This document shows, one piece after another, positions 1-4,801 of a stretch of 5,396 nucleotides of DNA; position 1 is the first letter of the stretch, and the number at the start of each line of letters is the position of its first letter. The stretch is from Pyrinomonadaceae bacterium (GTDB taxonomy: Bacteria; Acidobacteriota; Blastocatellia; Pyrinomonadales; Pyrinomonadaceae), in NCBI GenBank assembly GCA_013813825.1, contig JACCRA010000336.1, positions 1-5,396 on the forward strand, read 5' to 3'. The translations under genes were made by a program, and so were the position numbers. The notes under the pieces are model-generated. The model had not been told where the DNA came from and did not search any database. It was given only the letters and a program-made list of their open reading frames with translations.

Positions 1-557
1 CACCGGGACCGACTCGAACCGCGTCTCGTATGCGAGCAGCACCCCGCTGACCTCGTAAGCGATGGCATTCTCGCGGCGCGCGCGGCCGTTTCGCGTTGGC
101 GCAGGCGCGCAGGCACCGTTACACCGATCAGGACGGCGATGCCAACTGCCACCATTGCGGACATCGCGAAGCCGGAGCGTGCGACACGCAGGCCGGTGAA
201 GCGCGATGGCTCGGCGGCGACGCGGGCACACACACGACGACCTGCCCACAGCGCGACGAGCGAAAGCGGCAGCGCCAGCCACTTCAAGCGCCATGCCGCC
301 GTCTCGGCCGCGCCGGCAACGTCCCAGAAGGCGAAAGACAACGGTTGTCGTTCAAAGAGCGCGGCCACCGTGCCGCTCAACAACATGAGCAAGAGCATTG
401 CGCCCACGCCGCCGACCGCGAACGAGCGCCCGTAAGAGGGCAGCATCAAGTCGGGTTGCGCGAGCGGAGGACCTACAGCTAACGCGCCGCAAGCGTGGCA
501 ACTTTCAACGCGCAAATCAGCTTTAATTTTAGCGCCGCAGCAGGGACAGATGCTCAA
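1..557 (-). CDS. zinc-ribbon, three-TM membrane protein (partial, apparent frameshift)
   Basis: Coding on the minus strand from 557 and running off the left edge, so the C-terminus is not visible. I chose a TTG start at 557-555 because GAGG lies 8 nt upstream (569-566) and the frame from there opens with a zinc ribbon: C4-P-C-C7-G and C20-H-A-C23-G. A proline-rich linker follows, then three hydrophobic segments at about residues 46-68, 91-108 and 127-148. This suggests a small membrane protein with a cytosolic zinc-binding head; function unknown. Near positions 72-90 the coding signal moves to another frame: after residue ~157 the original frame becomes Arg/Ser/Cys-rich, while the frame starting at 72 reads ENAIAYEVSGVLLAYE, a convincing protein sequence. 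A CG-dinucleotide run sits at the break, so a 2-nt slippage or assembly error is likely. It follows the phosphatidyltransferase gene after 64 bp and is probably in the same operon. Confidence 0.7.
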   Translation of the reverse strand, partial: MSICPCCGAKIKADLRVESCHACGALAVGPPLAQPDLMLPSYGRSFAVGGVGAMLLLMLLSGTVAALFERQPLSFAFWDVAGAAETAAWRLKWLALPLSLVALWAGRRVCARVAAEPSRFTGLRVARSGFAMSAMVAVGIAVLIGVTVPARLRQRETAARAARMPSLTRSAGCCSHTRRGSSRSR

Positions 558-621
558 AGAGAGTACCTCGGAAAATAAAGTTAAGATGCCAGTTGAAAAC
601 TACCGCGCCAACCGCACACAG

Positions 622-1377
622 TTAACGCGAAGCAGACGCACCGCCGATAATTTCCGGCGCTGGCCGGTTCGGATCAACCGCCCCGCCCTGAAGCTCTTCA
701 GTGCCGCGTTCGCCGCGCGAGGAATTAGATGCCGGCCGCTCCTGAATCGTCGCCAGATCGACCCGCCAAACTTCGCGCCATGTGTGATACATGCGATGCG
801 CGAACGTCCAGTAAGAGCCGACGGCTAAGACCCATAACACGGCGGGCATCCGGTTGGCGAAGAAACTCTGCGAGCCGGGATGCGTCGAGAGCGCGCCGAT
901 GATCAGCAGCACCACCCGTTCCGGGCGACGCAGAAAGCCAACGTCGCACTTCGGGATCAAACTTTCGGCGCGGGCGCTGGCATAGCTGACCATTACCGAT
1001 CCCATCAGTCCAGCACCGGCCAGAAAGACGTTGAGCGTGGAGTGAAACTCGGTATCGCGAGCGTAAAAGATCATGATGCCGACGAAGGCCACCATGTCTG
1101 AGAGGCGGTCAAGCGACGAATCGAGGAAGCCGCCGAAGCGCGTCACGCGCCCGGAGAGGCGCGCCACCTGTCCGTCGAGCATGTCAAAGAGGTTGGCGAC
1201 GATCAGCACCACGCCGGCCCAAAAAAAGTAGCCGAAACCAAAGAGCAGACCGGACAAGACATTGATCGAGACGCCCGCCACCGTCAGCACGTTCGGGTTA
1301 ATGCGGCCCTGCGCCAGGCCGCGCACCATCGCGCTGATAATCCGCTGCGCGCCGCGCCCGATGCTCGCCCCGAACAA
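622..1377 (-). CDS. CDP-alcohol phosphatidyltransferase, PIP-synthase-like
   Basis: A 251-residue integral membrane enzyme of the CDP-alcohol phosphatidyltransferase family, which joins a CDP-activated lipid to an alcohol and releases CMP. The family signature is complete: D65-x2-D68-G69-x2-A72-R73-x8-G82-x3-D86-x3-D90; these four aspartates bind the metal and act in catalysis. The wording RFGGFLDSSLDRLSD resembles phosphatidylinositol-phosphate synthases more than phosphatidylglycerophosphate synthases, so inositol phosphate is a possible acceptor, but the substrate cannot be proven from sequence. About six hydrophobic segments are visible (roughly 31-50, 51-64, 93-106, 115-133, 154-164, 178-193), with a polar tail from about 205. 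The start is TTG at 1377: an in-frame TGA lies just upstream and GAGAGGGG sits about 9 nt before it. A strong promoter at 1478-1449 gives a leader of about 65 nt. The zinc-ribbon membrane gene follows on the same strand. Confidence 0.9.
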   Translation of the reverse strand: MFGASIGRGAQRIISAMVRGLAQGRINPNVLTVAGVSINVLSGLLFGFGYFFWAGVVLIVANLFDMLDGQVARLSGRVTRFGGFLDSSLDRLSDMVAFVGIMIFYARDTEFHSTLNVFLAGAGLMGSVMVSYASARAESLIPKCDVGFLRRPERVVLLIIGALSTHPGSQSFFANRMPAVLWVLAVGSYWTFAHRMYHTWREVWRVDLATIQERPASNSSRGERGTEELQGGAVDPNRPAPEIIGGASASR

Positions 1378-1448
1378 ACTTTTTCACCCCTCTCGTTAGA
1401 ACCGCGCTGACGAGTAAAGTCCAACAACGCCCACAAAATAAACACTGC

Positions 1449-1478
1449 ATCATAGGGACGCCGCGAAGAGCTTGTCAA
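1449..1478 (-). promoter_or_regulatory. sigma70-type promoter for the phosphatidyltransferase unit
   Basis: On the minus strand a perfect -35 box TTGACA (1478-1473) is followed after 18 nt by TATGAT (1454-1449), one base from consensus TATAAT. Transcription would begin near 1442 and give a leader of about 65 nt before the TTG start at 1377. It lies downstream of the terminator at 1628-1672, so this unit is transcribed separately from the Y RNA block. Confidence 0.75.
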
Positions 1479-1627
1479 GGAAGACTTTGACGGGATTATG
1501 GTTGCCTTTCGAGCGAGCAGAACGGAGAACTAAGCGACCTCTCAGTGCGTGTTGCACTGCGCCGATGCATAGTTTGAGAACCGCCTTATTGCCGGCGAAC
1601 TGCCCGGGGGCTATTGAAGGGCTGTAC

Positions 1628-1672
1628 AAAAAAAGTGACCGGAACATGAACTGCAACGCCCATGTCCCGGCC
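1628..1672 (-). terminator. intrinsic terminator closing the Y RNA block
   Basis: On the minus strand GGCCGGGACATG (1672-1661) pairs with CATGTTCCGGTC (1648-1637) over 12 bp including two G-U pairs, with a 12-nt loop. It is followed by AC and then seven T residues (1634-1628). This is a textbook rho-independent terminator, placed 26 nt after the last Y RNA stem. It marks the end of the tRNA-rsr-Y RNA direction of transcription. Confidence 0.85.
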
Positions 1673-1697
1673 AATTGATTGTAGTATCCAACACCAA

Positions 1698-1828
1698 AGC
1701 GACGACAAGGATTGGCGAAACATTTGCCCGCCGCTCTTCTCCTGAGCTACCGCGCCAACTTCCGGGCGGGCCGGGATTCGCACCCGGCGGCCTGCGGGTC
1801 CCATGTAGTTCCCCCGGCATTCGTCGCT
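1698..1828 (-). ncRNA. candidate Y RNA 1 with permuted Pro-like tRNA module
   Basis: Read on the minus strand, AGCGACGA (1828-1821) pairs perfectly with TCGTCGCT (1705-1698). A second helix, GGGGGAAC (1815-1808) with GTTTCGCC (1721-1714), has one mismatch and one G-U. Between them lies the asymmetric loop ATGCC/AATCCTTG. The left strand contains GACGAATG and the right CTTGTC, matching the Ro-binding signature of Y RNAs (GNCGAAN0-1G opposite UUGNC, from memory). The stem encloses a circularly permuted tRNA: 3' anticodon-stem strand CCCGC (1798-1794), T arm CCGGG-TGCGAAT-CCCGG (1787-1771), 3' acceptor strand, an ~8-nt loop, 5' acceptor strand GGCGCGG (1756-1750), TA, D arm GCTC-AGGAGAA-GAGC (1747-1733), and GCGGG (1731-1727), which pairs with CCCGC. 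The acceptor pairs only with a bulged C. The residue GGGA before CCCGC recalls the tRNA-Pro anticodon loop, but the Y stem interrupts that loop. A terminator follows. Alternative: a permuted tRNA gene. Confidence 0.8.
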
Positions 1829-1829
1829 G

Positions 1830-1885
1830 AAAACAACCGACGGATGATTGACGACGGACGATAGCCAATAGTTTACCGTCGGTTG
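1830..1885 (-). terminator. possible hairpin terminator between Y RNA 2 and Y RNA 1
   Basis: On the minus strand CAACCGACGG (1885-1876) and CCGTCGGTTG (1843-1834) form a perfect 10-bp inverted repeat around a 32-nt loop, followed at once by TTTT (1833-1830). The T run is short and the loop large, so termination is likely partial. The same T run is the immediate leader of Y RNA 1. It may instead be a processing or spacer hairpin. Confidence 0.45.
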
Positions 1886-1895
1886 TGGTGCAAGA

Positions 1896-2034
1896 AGTGA
1901 CGACAAGAATTGATGAAACACTTTCCGCGCTCTACCGTTGAGCTATGTCCTCCATTGAAAGTCAGGAGAACACCGGGACTCGAACCCGGAACCACGGGCT
2001 TATGAGGCATGTAGTTCCATCCGCATTCGTCACT
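1896..2034 (-). ncRNA. candidate Y RNA 2 with permuted Met(CAU)-like tRNA module
   Basis: On the minus strand AGTGACGA (2034-2027) pairs perfectly with TCGTCACT (1903-1896), and GATGGAAC (2021-2014) pairs with GTTTCATC (1919-1912) over 8 bp with one G-U. Loop strands are ATGCG and AATTCTTG. GACGAATG and CTTGTC match the Ro-binding signature. Inside is the best-preserved permuted tRNA: CCTCATAAGCCCG (anticodon-loop-like CTCATAA), T arm CCGGG-TTCGAGT-CCCGG (1989-1973), acceptor strand TGTTCTCC (1972-1965), an 11-nt linker, acceptor strand GGAGGACA (1953-1946, 8 bp with one G-U), TA, D arm GCTC-AACGGTA-GAGC (1943-1929), G and CGG (1927-1925). Rejoining CGG to GC just before CTCATAA rebuilds a full tRNA-Met/Ile2-type cloverleaf with a CGGGC/GCCCG anticodon stem. 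Whether it is ever rejoined is unknown. I favour a YrlA-like Y RNA whose tRNA mimic descends from tRNA-Met. Confidence 0.82.
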
Positions 2035-2089
2035 GAAAAGTAATCAGCAATCACTACTCAGCAAACGCATCTAAGTGATACCTGATGCT

Positions 2090-2106
2090 GCCAATTATAA
2101 ATTGGC
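2090..2106 (-). repeat. perfect hairpin competing with the Y RNA 3 stem
   Basis: GCCAATT and AATTGGC are a perfect 7-bp inverted repeat around a 3-nt loop. One arm (2100-2106) is also the 3' strand of the Y RNA 3 closing helix, so the two folds exclude each other. No T run follows, so it is not a classical terminator. Confidence 0.5.
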
Positions 2107-2226
2107 GACAAGATCGGTGAGAGTTTGACCACGTTGCCGCAGCCTCTCGCCCGTAAAACTTGATCGTGCGAGGCAGGGATCGAACCTGCATTTGCCGATG
2201 TACTCCCAACCAGCATTCGCCAACTC
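2099..2226 (-). ncRNA. candidate Y RNA 3 with degenerate permuted tRNA module
   Basis: On the minus strand GAGTTGGCGA (2226-2217) pairs with TCGCCAATTT (2108-2099) over 10 bp including G-U pairs. GGTTGGGAGT (2211-2202) pairs with ACTCTCACC (2124-2116) with one bulged T. Compared with elements 1 and 2 both strands have changed together, which supports the fold. GGCGAATG (2221-2214) and CTTGTC match the Ro-binding signature. The enclosed module has a canonical T arm GCAGG-TTCGATC-CCTGC (2189-2173) and acceptor strand CTCGCAC (2172-2166), then a 13-nt loop and GGGCGAG (2152-2146), which pairs at 6 of 7 positions. The D arm is poor (GGCT against GGTC, mostly wobble) and no anticodon stem is evident. 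It therefore looks like a tRNA mimic that keeps the T arm and acceptor elbow but could not be a tRNA. It starts only 22 nt after Y RNA 4. Confidence 0.68.
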
Positions 2227-2248
2227 AAAGACCGCATCGCCATTTTGC

Positions 2249-2322
2249 AAGGGCCGACGAATCGTTGCCGAGATACGTCTTCACTGAGAGGTAAATGTAA
2301 TCCCGACGAGCATTCGGCCCCT
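2249..2322 (-). ncRNA. candidate minimal Y RNA 4 without tRNA module
   Basis: On the minus strand AGGGGCCGA (2322-2314) pairs with TCGGCCCTT (2257-2249) over 9 bp, and GTCGGGAT (2307-2300) with ATCTCGGC (2274-2267) over 8 bp including two G-U pairs. The left strand has GCCGAATGCT and ends in TTACAT, the same conserved framework as the other three elements (CGAATGC then TACAT). The right-hand loop is AACGATTCG rather than AATYCTTG, so that half of the Ro-binding signature is changed. Instead of a tRNA module the stem is capped by only about 25 nt with no clear fold. At about 74 nt it is roughly half the length of the others. It is the element nearest rsr. It could be a compact Ro ligand or a decayed copy. 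Confidence 0.55.
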
Positions 2323-2327
2323 CCCGA

Positions 2328-2419
2328 AGGAGTTAGGATTCAGGATTTAGGATTTAGGGTTCAGGCTGATACTCACCCGAGCTTGAAACCCGGCTCCTAA
2401 ATCCTGACTCCTGACTCCT
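2328..2419. repeat. heptamer-built palindrome spanning the rsr stop codon
   Basis: The arms 2328-2351 and 2396-2419 are reverse complements at 22 of 24 positions and are built from 7-bp units of the AGGATTY/AGGAGTC type. The spacer is 44 nt. The right arm overlaps the rsr stop codon, so the last two bases of the gene belong to the repeat. In RNA this would form a long hairpin between rsr and Y RNA 4; it has no T run and could act as an mRNA 3'-end stabiliser or processing boundary. Confidence 0.7.
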
Positions 2420-3971
2420 ACAATGTGACTGCTTCGATCACGCCGACCCAGTGGTTGGCGTTGAGGCGGCCGGTGGCGAACTCGGCGACGAGGGCGAAGA
2501 CTTGATCCGAGAAACCGCCGACGTTGAGAATGTCTTCGCGTTCCGCCGCCTGCGTCGTGGCGTAAGGCTGCACGTCGATGCAGACTAAGCGCGCCGCAGG
2601 GTTACGGCTCTTGAAGACGTTCCATTCGCGCATCGTCGCCGTGCCGCGACCGGCCTTCGCGTCCACCCACGACTCGTTGTCCGAGACGAAGATGACGAGA
2701 TCGCCCGACGCCTTGCGATGGTTCAACTCGCGGAGCGGCGCGCTGCAATTCGTGCCGCCGCCGCCCACGGCCGCCAACCGTTGCGCGTTCGTCATCACGC
2801 TATCGCGCGCGTTCAGACGCACTTTGACGACCCTGTCCTCGAACGGCAACACTTCCGCGCGCGGATTCTGGCGCAAGACAGTCGCCGCCACGAGCGCGGC
2901 CACGTCAATGCAGCGCACAGCGGTCGTCGCGCCCTTGCGATAACCCGTCACCGGCGACGACATCGAACCCGACACATCAGGGCACACATGGACCTGCCCT
3001 TCGATGCGCGGCACGTTGCGCGTCGCGATCTCCATCGCATCCTGCAACGCCTCGCGGACGATTGCGGGCACGCCCGCGTCCGTTGATGTGTACGCCGCTA
3101 ATAATTGGTACGGAAAGACGCGGGCTTTCGCGATTAACTGCTCGTCGCTCAGACGCTCTGCCACCAACTCGGCCATGCCGGGCTGCTCGAAGACGCCGTG
3201 GCGCGCGAAGGTGTTGAGGTTCATGCGCGTCGTCTGCCACGAAGCGCGGCGCGCGACGCCCGCCCAGTCCGCTTTGCTCAACGCGAGAGCCGTTAGCATC
3301 TGGAACGGCACGTCAGGCACTTCAAGGCTGTCGCCCGCCTTGAACGCCTCGAACTGGCGAGCCACCTCCGGCAGCGCCTCCGCGTCGTGCGCGCGTCCGA
3401 TCATGTAGCCGTAGAGAGCCGCGCGACTCTTGTTCGCCGGCTTCGGATGCACCATCTTCAGGACATCGGCGAGCGACGGCTGCTGGCCGACGTTCGACTT
3501 GAACAACGCCGCCTCGTCGCGCGCGTCGAGCCACTCGCGCACCATGCGCTTCGGGGCTGTGCCGAGCGACTTTCTCCCGACCACGCCCGAACGCACGATC
3601 TGGACGAAGTTGCGAAGCATCTTCGCGTTGTCGATCACGCGCGGGAAGATTTGCACGAACAACGCGTGATCCCGCACCGAGAGCACCGCGCAGAGCAGCG
3701 CCGGCATGTCCTTCATCAAGCCGCGCTCGCGCGCGTAAATCGCCGTCTTGGCGATAAACTCCGGCTCGATGCCCGCGCACAGTTCCAGCGCCTTCGCCAA
3801 CTGGTCCCCGGCGTTCGCATAAAACGTCGAGTTGAGGCAGCCCGTCGCCGCATACTGCGCGAGTTGCTGCTGCGGCGTGAACTGGTAGGCCGGCGCGTGC
3901 TCTTCATTGCGCGCGTCCGTCGCCGGAATCAGCTTGCCGACAATCGACTTGAACAAGTTCTTGTTTGCCAT
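2418..3971 (-). CDS. rsr: Ro60/TROVE-domain Y RNA-binding protein (Rsr)
   Basis: A 517-residue bacterial orthologue of the Ro60 autoantigen, close to the ~530 residues usual for the family. Ro proteins form a ring of HEAT-like repeats closed by a von Willebrand A domain; they bind Y RNAs on the outer surface and 3' ends of misfolded RNAs in the cavity, and in Deinococcus they tether polynucleotide phosphorylase. The HEAT region spans about residues 28-315 and includes DVLKMVHPKP (169-178), comparable to the Y RNA-contacting segment of animal Ro, and TRMNLNTFARHGVF near 250. The vWA domain from about 325 has an intact MIDAS: D332-V-S334-G-S336, T407 in GGGGTNCS, and D431 in VSDNESW. I chose ATG 3971 because AAGGAG lies 9 nt upstream; an in-frame GTG at 4043 lacks a comparable site. 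It sits after the tRNA array and directly before four candidate Y RNAs on the same strand, its expected partners. Confidence 0.95.
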   Translation of the reverse strand: MANKNLFKSIVGKLIPATDARNEEHAPAYQFTPQQQLAQYAATGCLNSTFYANAGDQLAKALELCAGIEPEFIAKTAIYARERGLMKDMPALLCAVLSVRDHALFVQIFPRVIDNAKMLRNFVQIVRSGVVGRKSLGTAPKRMVREWLDARDEAALFKSNVGQQPSLADVLKMVHPKPANKSRAALYGYMIGRAHDAEALPEVARQFEAFKAGDSLEVPDVPFQMLTALALSKADWAGVARRASWQTTRMNLNTFARHGVFEQPGMAELVAERLSDEQLIAKARVFPYQLLAAYTSTDAGVPAIVREALQDAMEIATRNVPRIEGQVHVCPDVSGSMSSPVTGYRKGATTAVRCIDVAALVAATVLRQNPRAEVLPFEDRVVKVRLNARDSVMTNAQRLAAVGGGGTNCSAPLRELNHRKASGDLVIFVSDNESWVDAKAGRGTATMREWNVFKSRNPAARLVCIDVQPYATTQAAEREDILNVGGFSDQVFALVAEFATGRLNANHWVGVIEAVTL

Positions 3972-3980
3972 GACCATCAA

Positions 3981-3986
3981 CTCCTT
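3981..3986 (-). promoter_or_regulatory. ribosome binding site deciding the rsr start
   Basis: AAGGAG on the minus strand, 9 nt before ATG 3971 but only 3 nt before ATG 3977. The spacing favours 3971, which gives the N-terminus MANKNLF. Confidence 0.7.
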
Positions 3987-4104
3987 ACCGGGAATGAAAA
4001 CTTCCGGGAGCGCGAGGCTGTTACCCGCCGGCTCGAACGTCACTCACGTCGATGCCGGCGCGCACCTCCGCTCCCTAAAAATTGAAGCGCCTTGTGAAAG
4101 GAAA

Positions 4105-4176
4105 CTGCGGAGAAAGGAGTCGAACCCTTATGACCGACTTCAGAGGCCGGCAGCTTGCCAGTTAGCTGACTCCGCA
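4105..4176 (-). tRNA. tRNA-Gln(CUG)
   Basis: A full cloverleaf: acceptor TGCGGAG/CTCCGCA with the U1-A72 pair typical of tRNA-Gln, D stem AGCT/AGCT, anticodon stem CCGGC/GTCGG with loop CTCTGAA (anticodon CUG), and T arm AAGGG-TTCGACT-CCTTT. The discriminator is G, as in bacterial tRNA-Gln. CCA is not encoded. It is the last tRNA before rsr, with 133 nt between them. Confidence 0.92.
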
Positions 4177-4184
4177 AGCAGAGG

Positions 4185-4265
4185 AATGATGAATGCGAAA
4201 TGGTGAATGATAAATGCAAGACAAACTGCTTCTAATTCATCACTCATCATTTCGCATTCATCATT
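4185..4265. repeat. AT-rich palindrome between tRNA-Gln and tRNA-Val-like
   Basis: A perfect 18-bp inverted repeat, arms 4185-4202 and 4248-4265, made of AATGATG-like heptad units, with further partial repeats (GTGAATGATAAATG) in the spacer. It fills the 98-nt gap between two tRNA genes. It is much more AT-rich than its surroundings, like a mobile palindromic repeat or an RNA-processing hairpin. Confidence 0.7.
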
Positions 4266-4274
4266 TTCTTCCAA

Positions 4275-4348
4275 TCGGGATGGCGGGACTCGAACCCGCA
4301 GCCTTCCGCATGTCGCGCGGACGCTCCAGCCGTTTGAGCTACATCCCG
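4275..4348 (-). tRNA. tRNA with apparent Val(GAC) anticodon, C33 variant
   Basis: The acceptor CGGGATG/CATCCCG pairs perfectly, as do the D stem GCTC/GAGC, anticodon stem TCCGC/GCGGA and T arm GCGGG-TTCGAGT-CCCGC. The seven-base loop reads GCGACAT, giving GAC at 34-36. Loops of tRNA-Val(GAC) usually read TTGACAT, so G32 and C33 replace the normal pyrimidine and the near-invariant U33. Discriminator A, no encoded CCA. The cloverleaf is intact, so transcription is plausible, but its use in decoding valine is uncertain. Confidence 0.75.
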
Positions 4349-4357
4349 AAATGGTGA

Positions 4358-4430
4358 TCGCGGCGGAGGGAATCGAACCGTCGTCTTTCGCTTATCAAGC
4401 GAACGCTCTCGGCCGTTGAGCTACACCGCG
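4358..4430 (-). tRNA. tRNA-Ile(GAU)
   Basis: Acceptor CGCGGTG/CGCCGCG (one U-G pair), D stem GCTC/GAGC, anticodon stem TTCGC/GCGAA with loop TTGATAA (anticodon GAU), T loop TTCGATT. The T stem GACGG/CCCTC has a central C-C mismatch, and the C1-G72 pair is unusual for isoleucine tRNA. Discriminator A, no encoded CCA. Confidence 0.85.
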
Positions 4431-4440
4431 AAATCATGGA

Positions 4441-4514
4441 TAGGCCGGGTCGGATTCGAACCGACGATCTTCCGCTTAAAAGGCGGACGCCTTCAGCCGC
4501 TTAGCTACCGGCCT
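4441..4514 (-). tRNA. tRNA-Lys(UUU)
   Basis: Acceptor AGGCCGG/CCGGCCT pairs perfectly; anticodon stem TCCGC/GCGGA with loop CTTTTAA (anticodon UUU); T arm GTCGG-TTCGAAT-CCGAC. The D stem GCTA/AGGC pairs at three of four positions. Discriminator A, no encoded CCA. Confidence 0.92.
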
Positions 4515-4526
4515 GCATCAAATTGA

Positions 4527-4599
4527 CTGTGGCGGAAGGATTCGAACCTTCGGATGGTCGCATTAACAATGCGATGCCTTACCGCTTGGCTACGCCACA
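4527..4599 (-). tRNA. tRNA-Asn(GUU)
   Basis: Acceptor TGTGGCG/CGCCACA with U1-A72 and discriminator G, as expected for tRNA-Asn; anticodon stem TCGCA/TGCGA with loop TTGTTAA (anticodon GUU); T arm GAAGG-TTCGAAT-CCTTC. The D arm GCCA-AGCGGTA-AGGC has the form usual in tRNA-Gln. CCA is not encoded. Confidence 0.92.
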
Positions 4600-4636
4600 T
4601 GAAACTGACCTTGCTCCCGCGCGACGAAGGCGGGCA

Positions 4637-4675
4637 GGCGCAAAGGCCGCGCTCTGAAGAGGCGACCTTTGCGCC
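4637..4675. repeat. GC-rich hairpin between two tRNA genes
   Basis: GGCGCAAAGG (4637-4646) and CCTTTGCGCC (4666-4675) are a perfect 10-bp inverted repeat. The inner part can extend through CGC/GCG and a CTC-TGAA-GAG tip. It lies in the 115-nt gap between tRNA-Asn and the initiator-like tRNA, with no T run on either strand. It may be a processing spacer or the remains of an insertion. Confidence 0.6.
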
Positions 4676-4714
4676 CTCGTTGGGGTGGGAACATTTGCGA
4701 GGCTTGCAGAGAGA

Positions 4715-4790
4715 TGGTTGCGGGAGCAGGAGTTGAACCTGCCGGTTGTGGCGTATGAAACCAGCGAGCCACCGTTGCTCTATTCCCGCG
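4715..4790 (-). tRNA. initiator-like tRNA-Met(CAU), divergent
   Basis: Acceptor CGCGGGA/TCCCGCA leaves a C1-A72 mismatch, the hallmark of bacterial initiator tRNA, and CCA is encoded after discriminator A (4717-4715), the only clear CCA end among the cloverleaf tRNAs here. D stem GAGC/GCTC also matches the initiator form, and the T arm is GCAGG-TTCAACT-CCTGC. The loop TTCATAC gives anticodon CAU but has C38. There is one extra base between acceptor and D stem. The anticodon stem CTGGT/GCCAC has a C-C mismatch and lacks the three G-C pairs of true initiators. It may be an accessory or decaying copy. Confidence 0.75.
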
Positions 4791-4801
4791 TTAGGTGTTG
4801 A

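Noticed and set aside
6..25. T-arm-like CGACTCGAACCGCG near the left edge
   Set aside because: No matching stem, acceptor or anticodon arm; it lies within the minus-strand coding sequence (reading TRFESV).
96..482. Plus-strand open frames over the left-edge gene
   Set aside because: Low-complexity Arg/His/Gln-rich translations. The minus strand encodes a zinc ribbon and membrane helices with a ribosome binding site.
1586..1921. Minus-strand open frames of 111 and 85 codons across Y RNA 1
   Set aside because: Both are explained by structured RNA and the terminator; no ribosome binding site or recognisable protein.
1914..2034. Bulge-helix-bulge permuted tRNA processing as primary explanation
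   Set aside because: No 3-nt bulge / 4-bp / 3-nt bulge motif sits at the junctions, and bacteria lack the matching splicing endonuclease. Y RNA 3 and 4 have no anticodon arm to rejoin. Kept only as an alternative for Y RNA 2.
1698..2226. Permuted group I or group II introns splitting tRNA genes
   Set aside because: Sequence between the tRNA halves and the outer helices is only a few tens of bases. I see no group I core elements, no GUGYG start and no domain V, and the apparent junction position differs between copies. The Ro signature and adjacent rsr explain the stems better.
2027..2321. CRISPR-like array from the repeated CATTCG motif
   Set aside because: The repeats are short, diverged and irregularly spaced, and pair with a second motif downstream, which fits structured RNA and not CRISPR.
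3972..4043. Longer rsr start at the in-frame GTG at 4043
   Set aside because: No good ribosome binding site there, and the 24 extra residues do not resemble the family's N-terminus. AAGGAG sits 9 nt before ATG 3971.
2578..4085. Plus-strand open frames opposite rsr, the longest 3387-4085
   Set aside because: Arg/His-rich translations antisense to a clear TROVE gene; artefacts of high GC.
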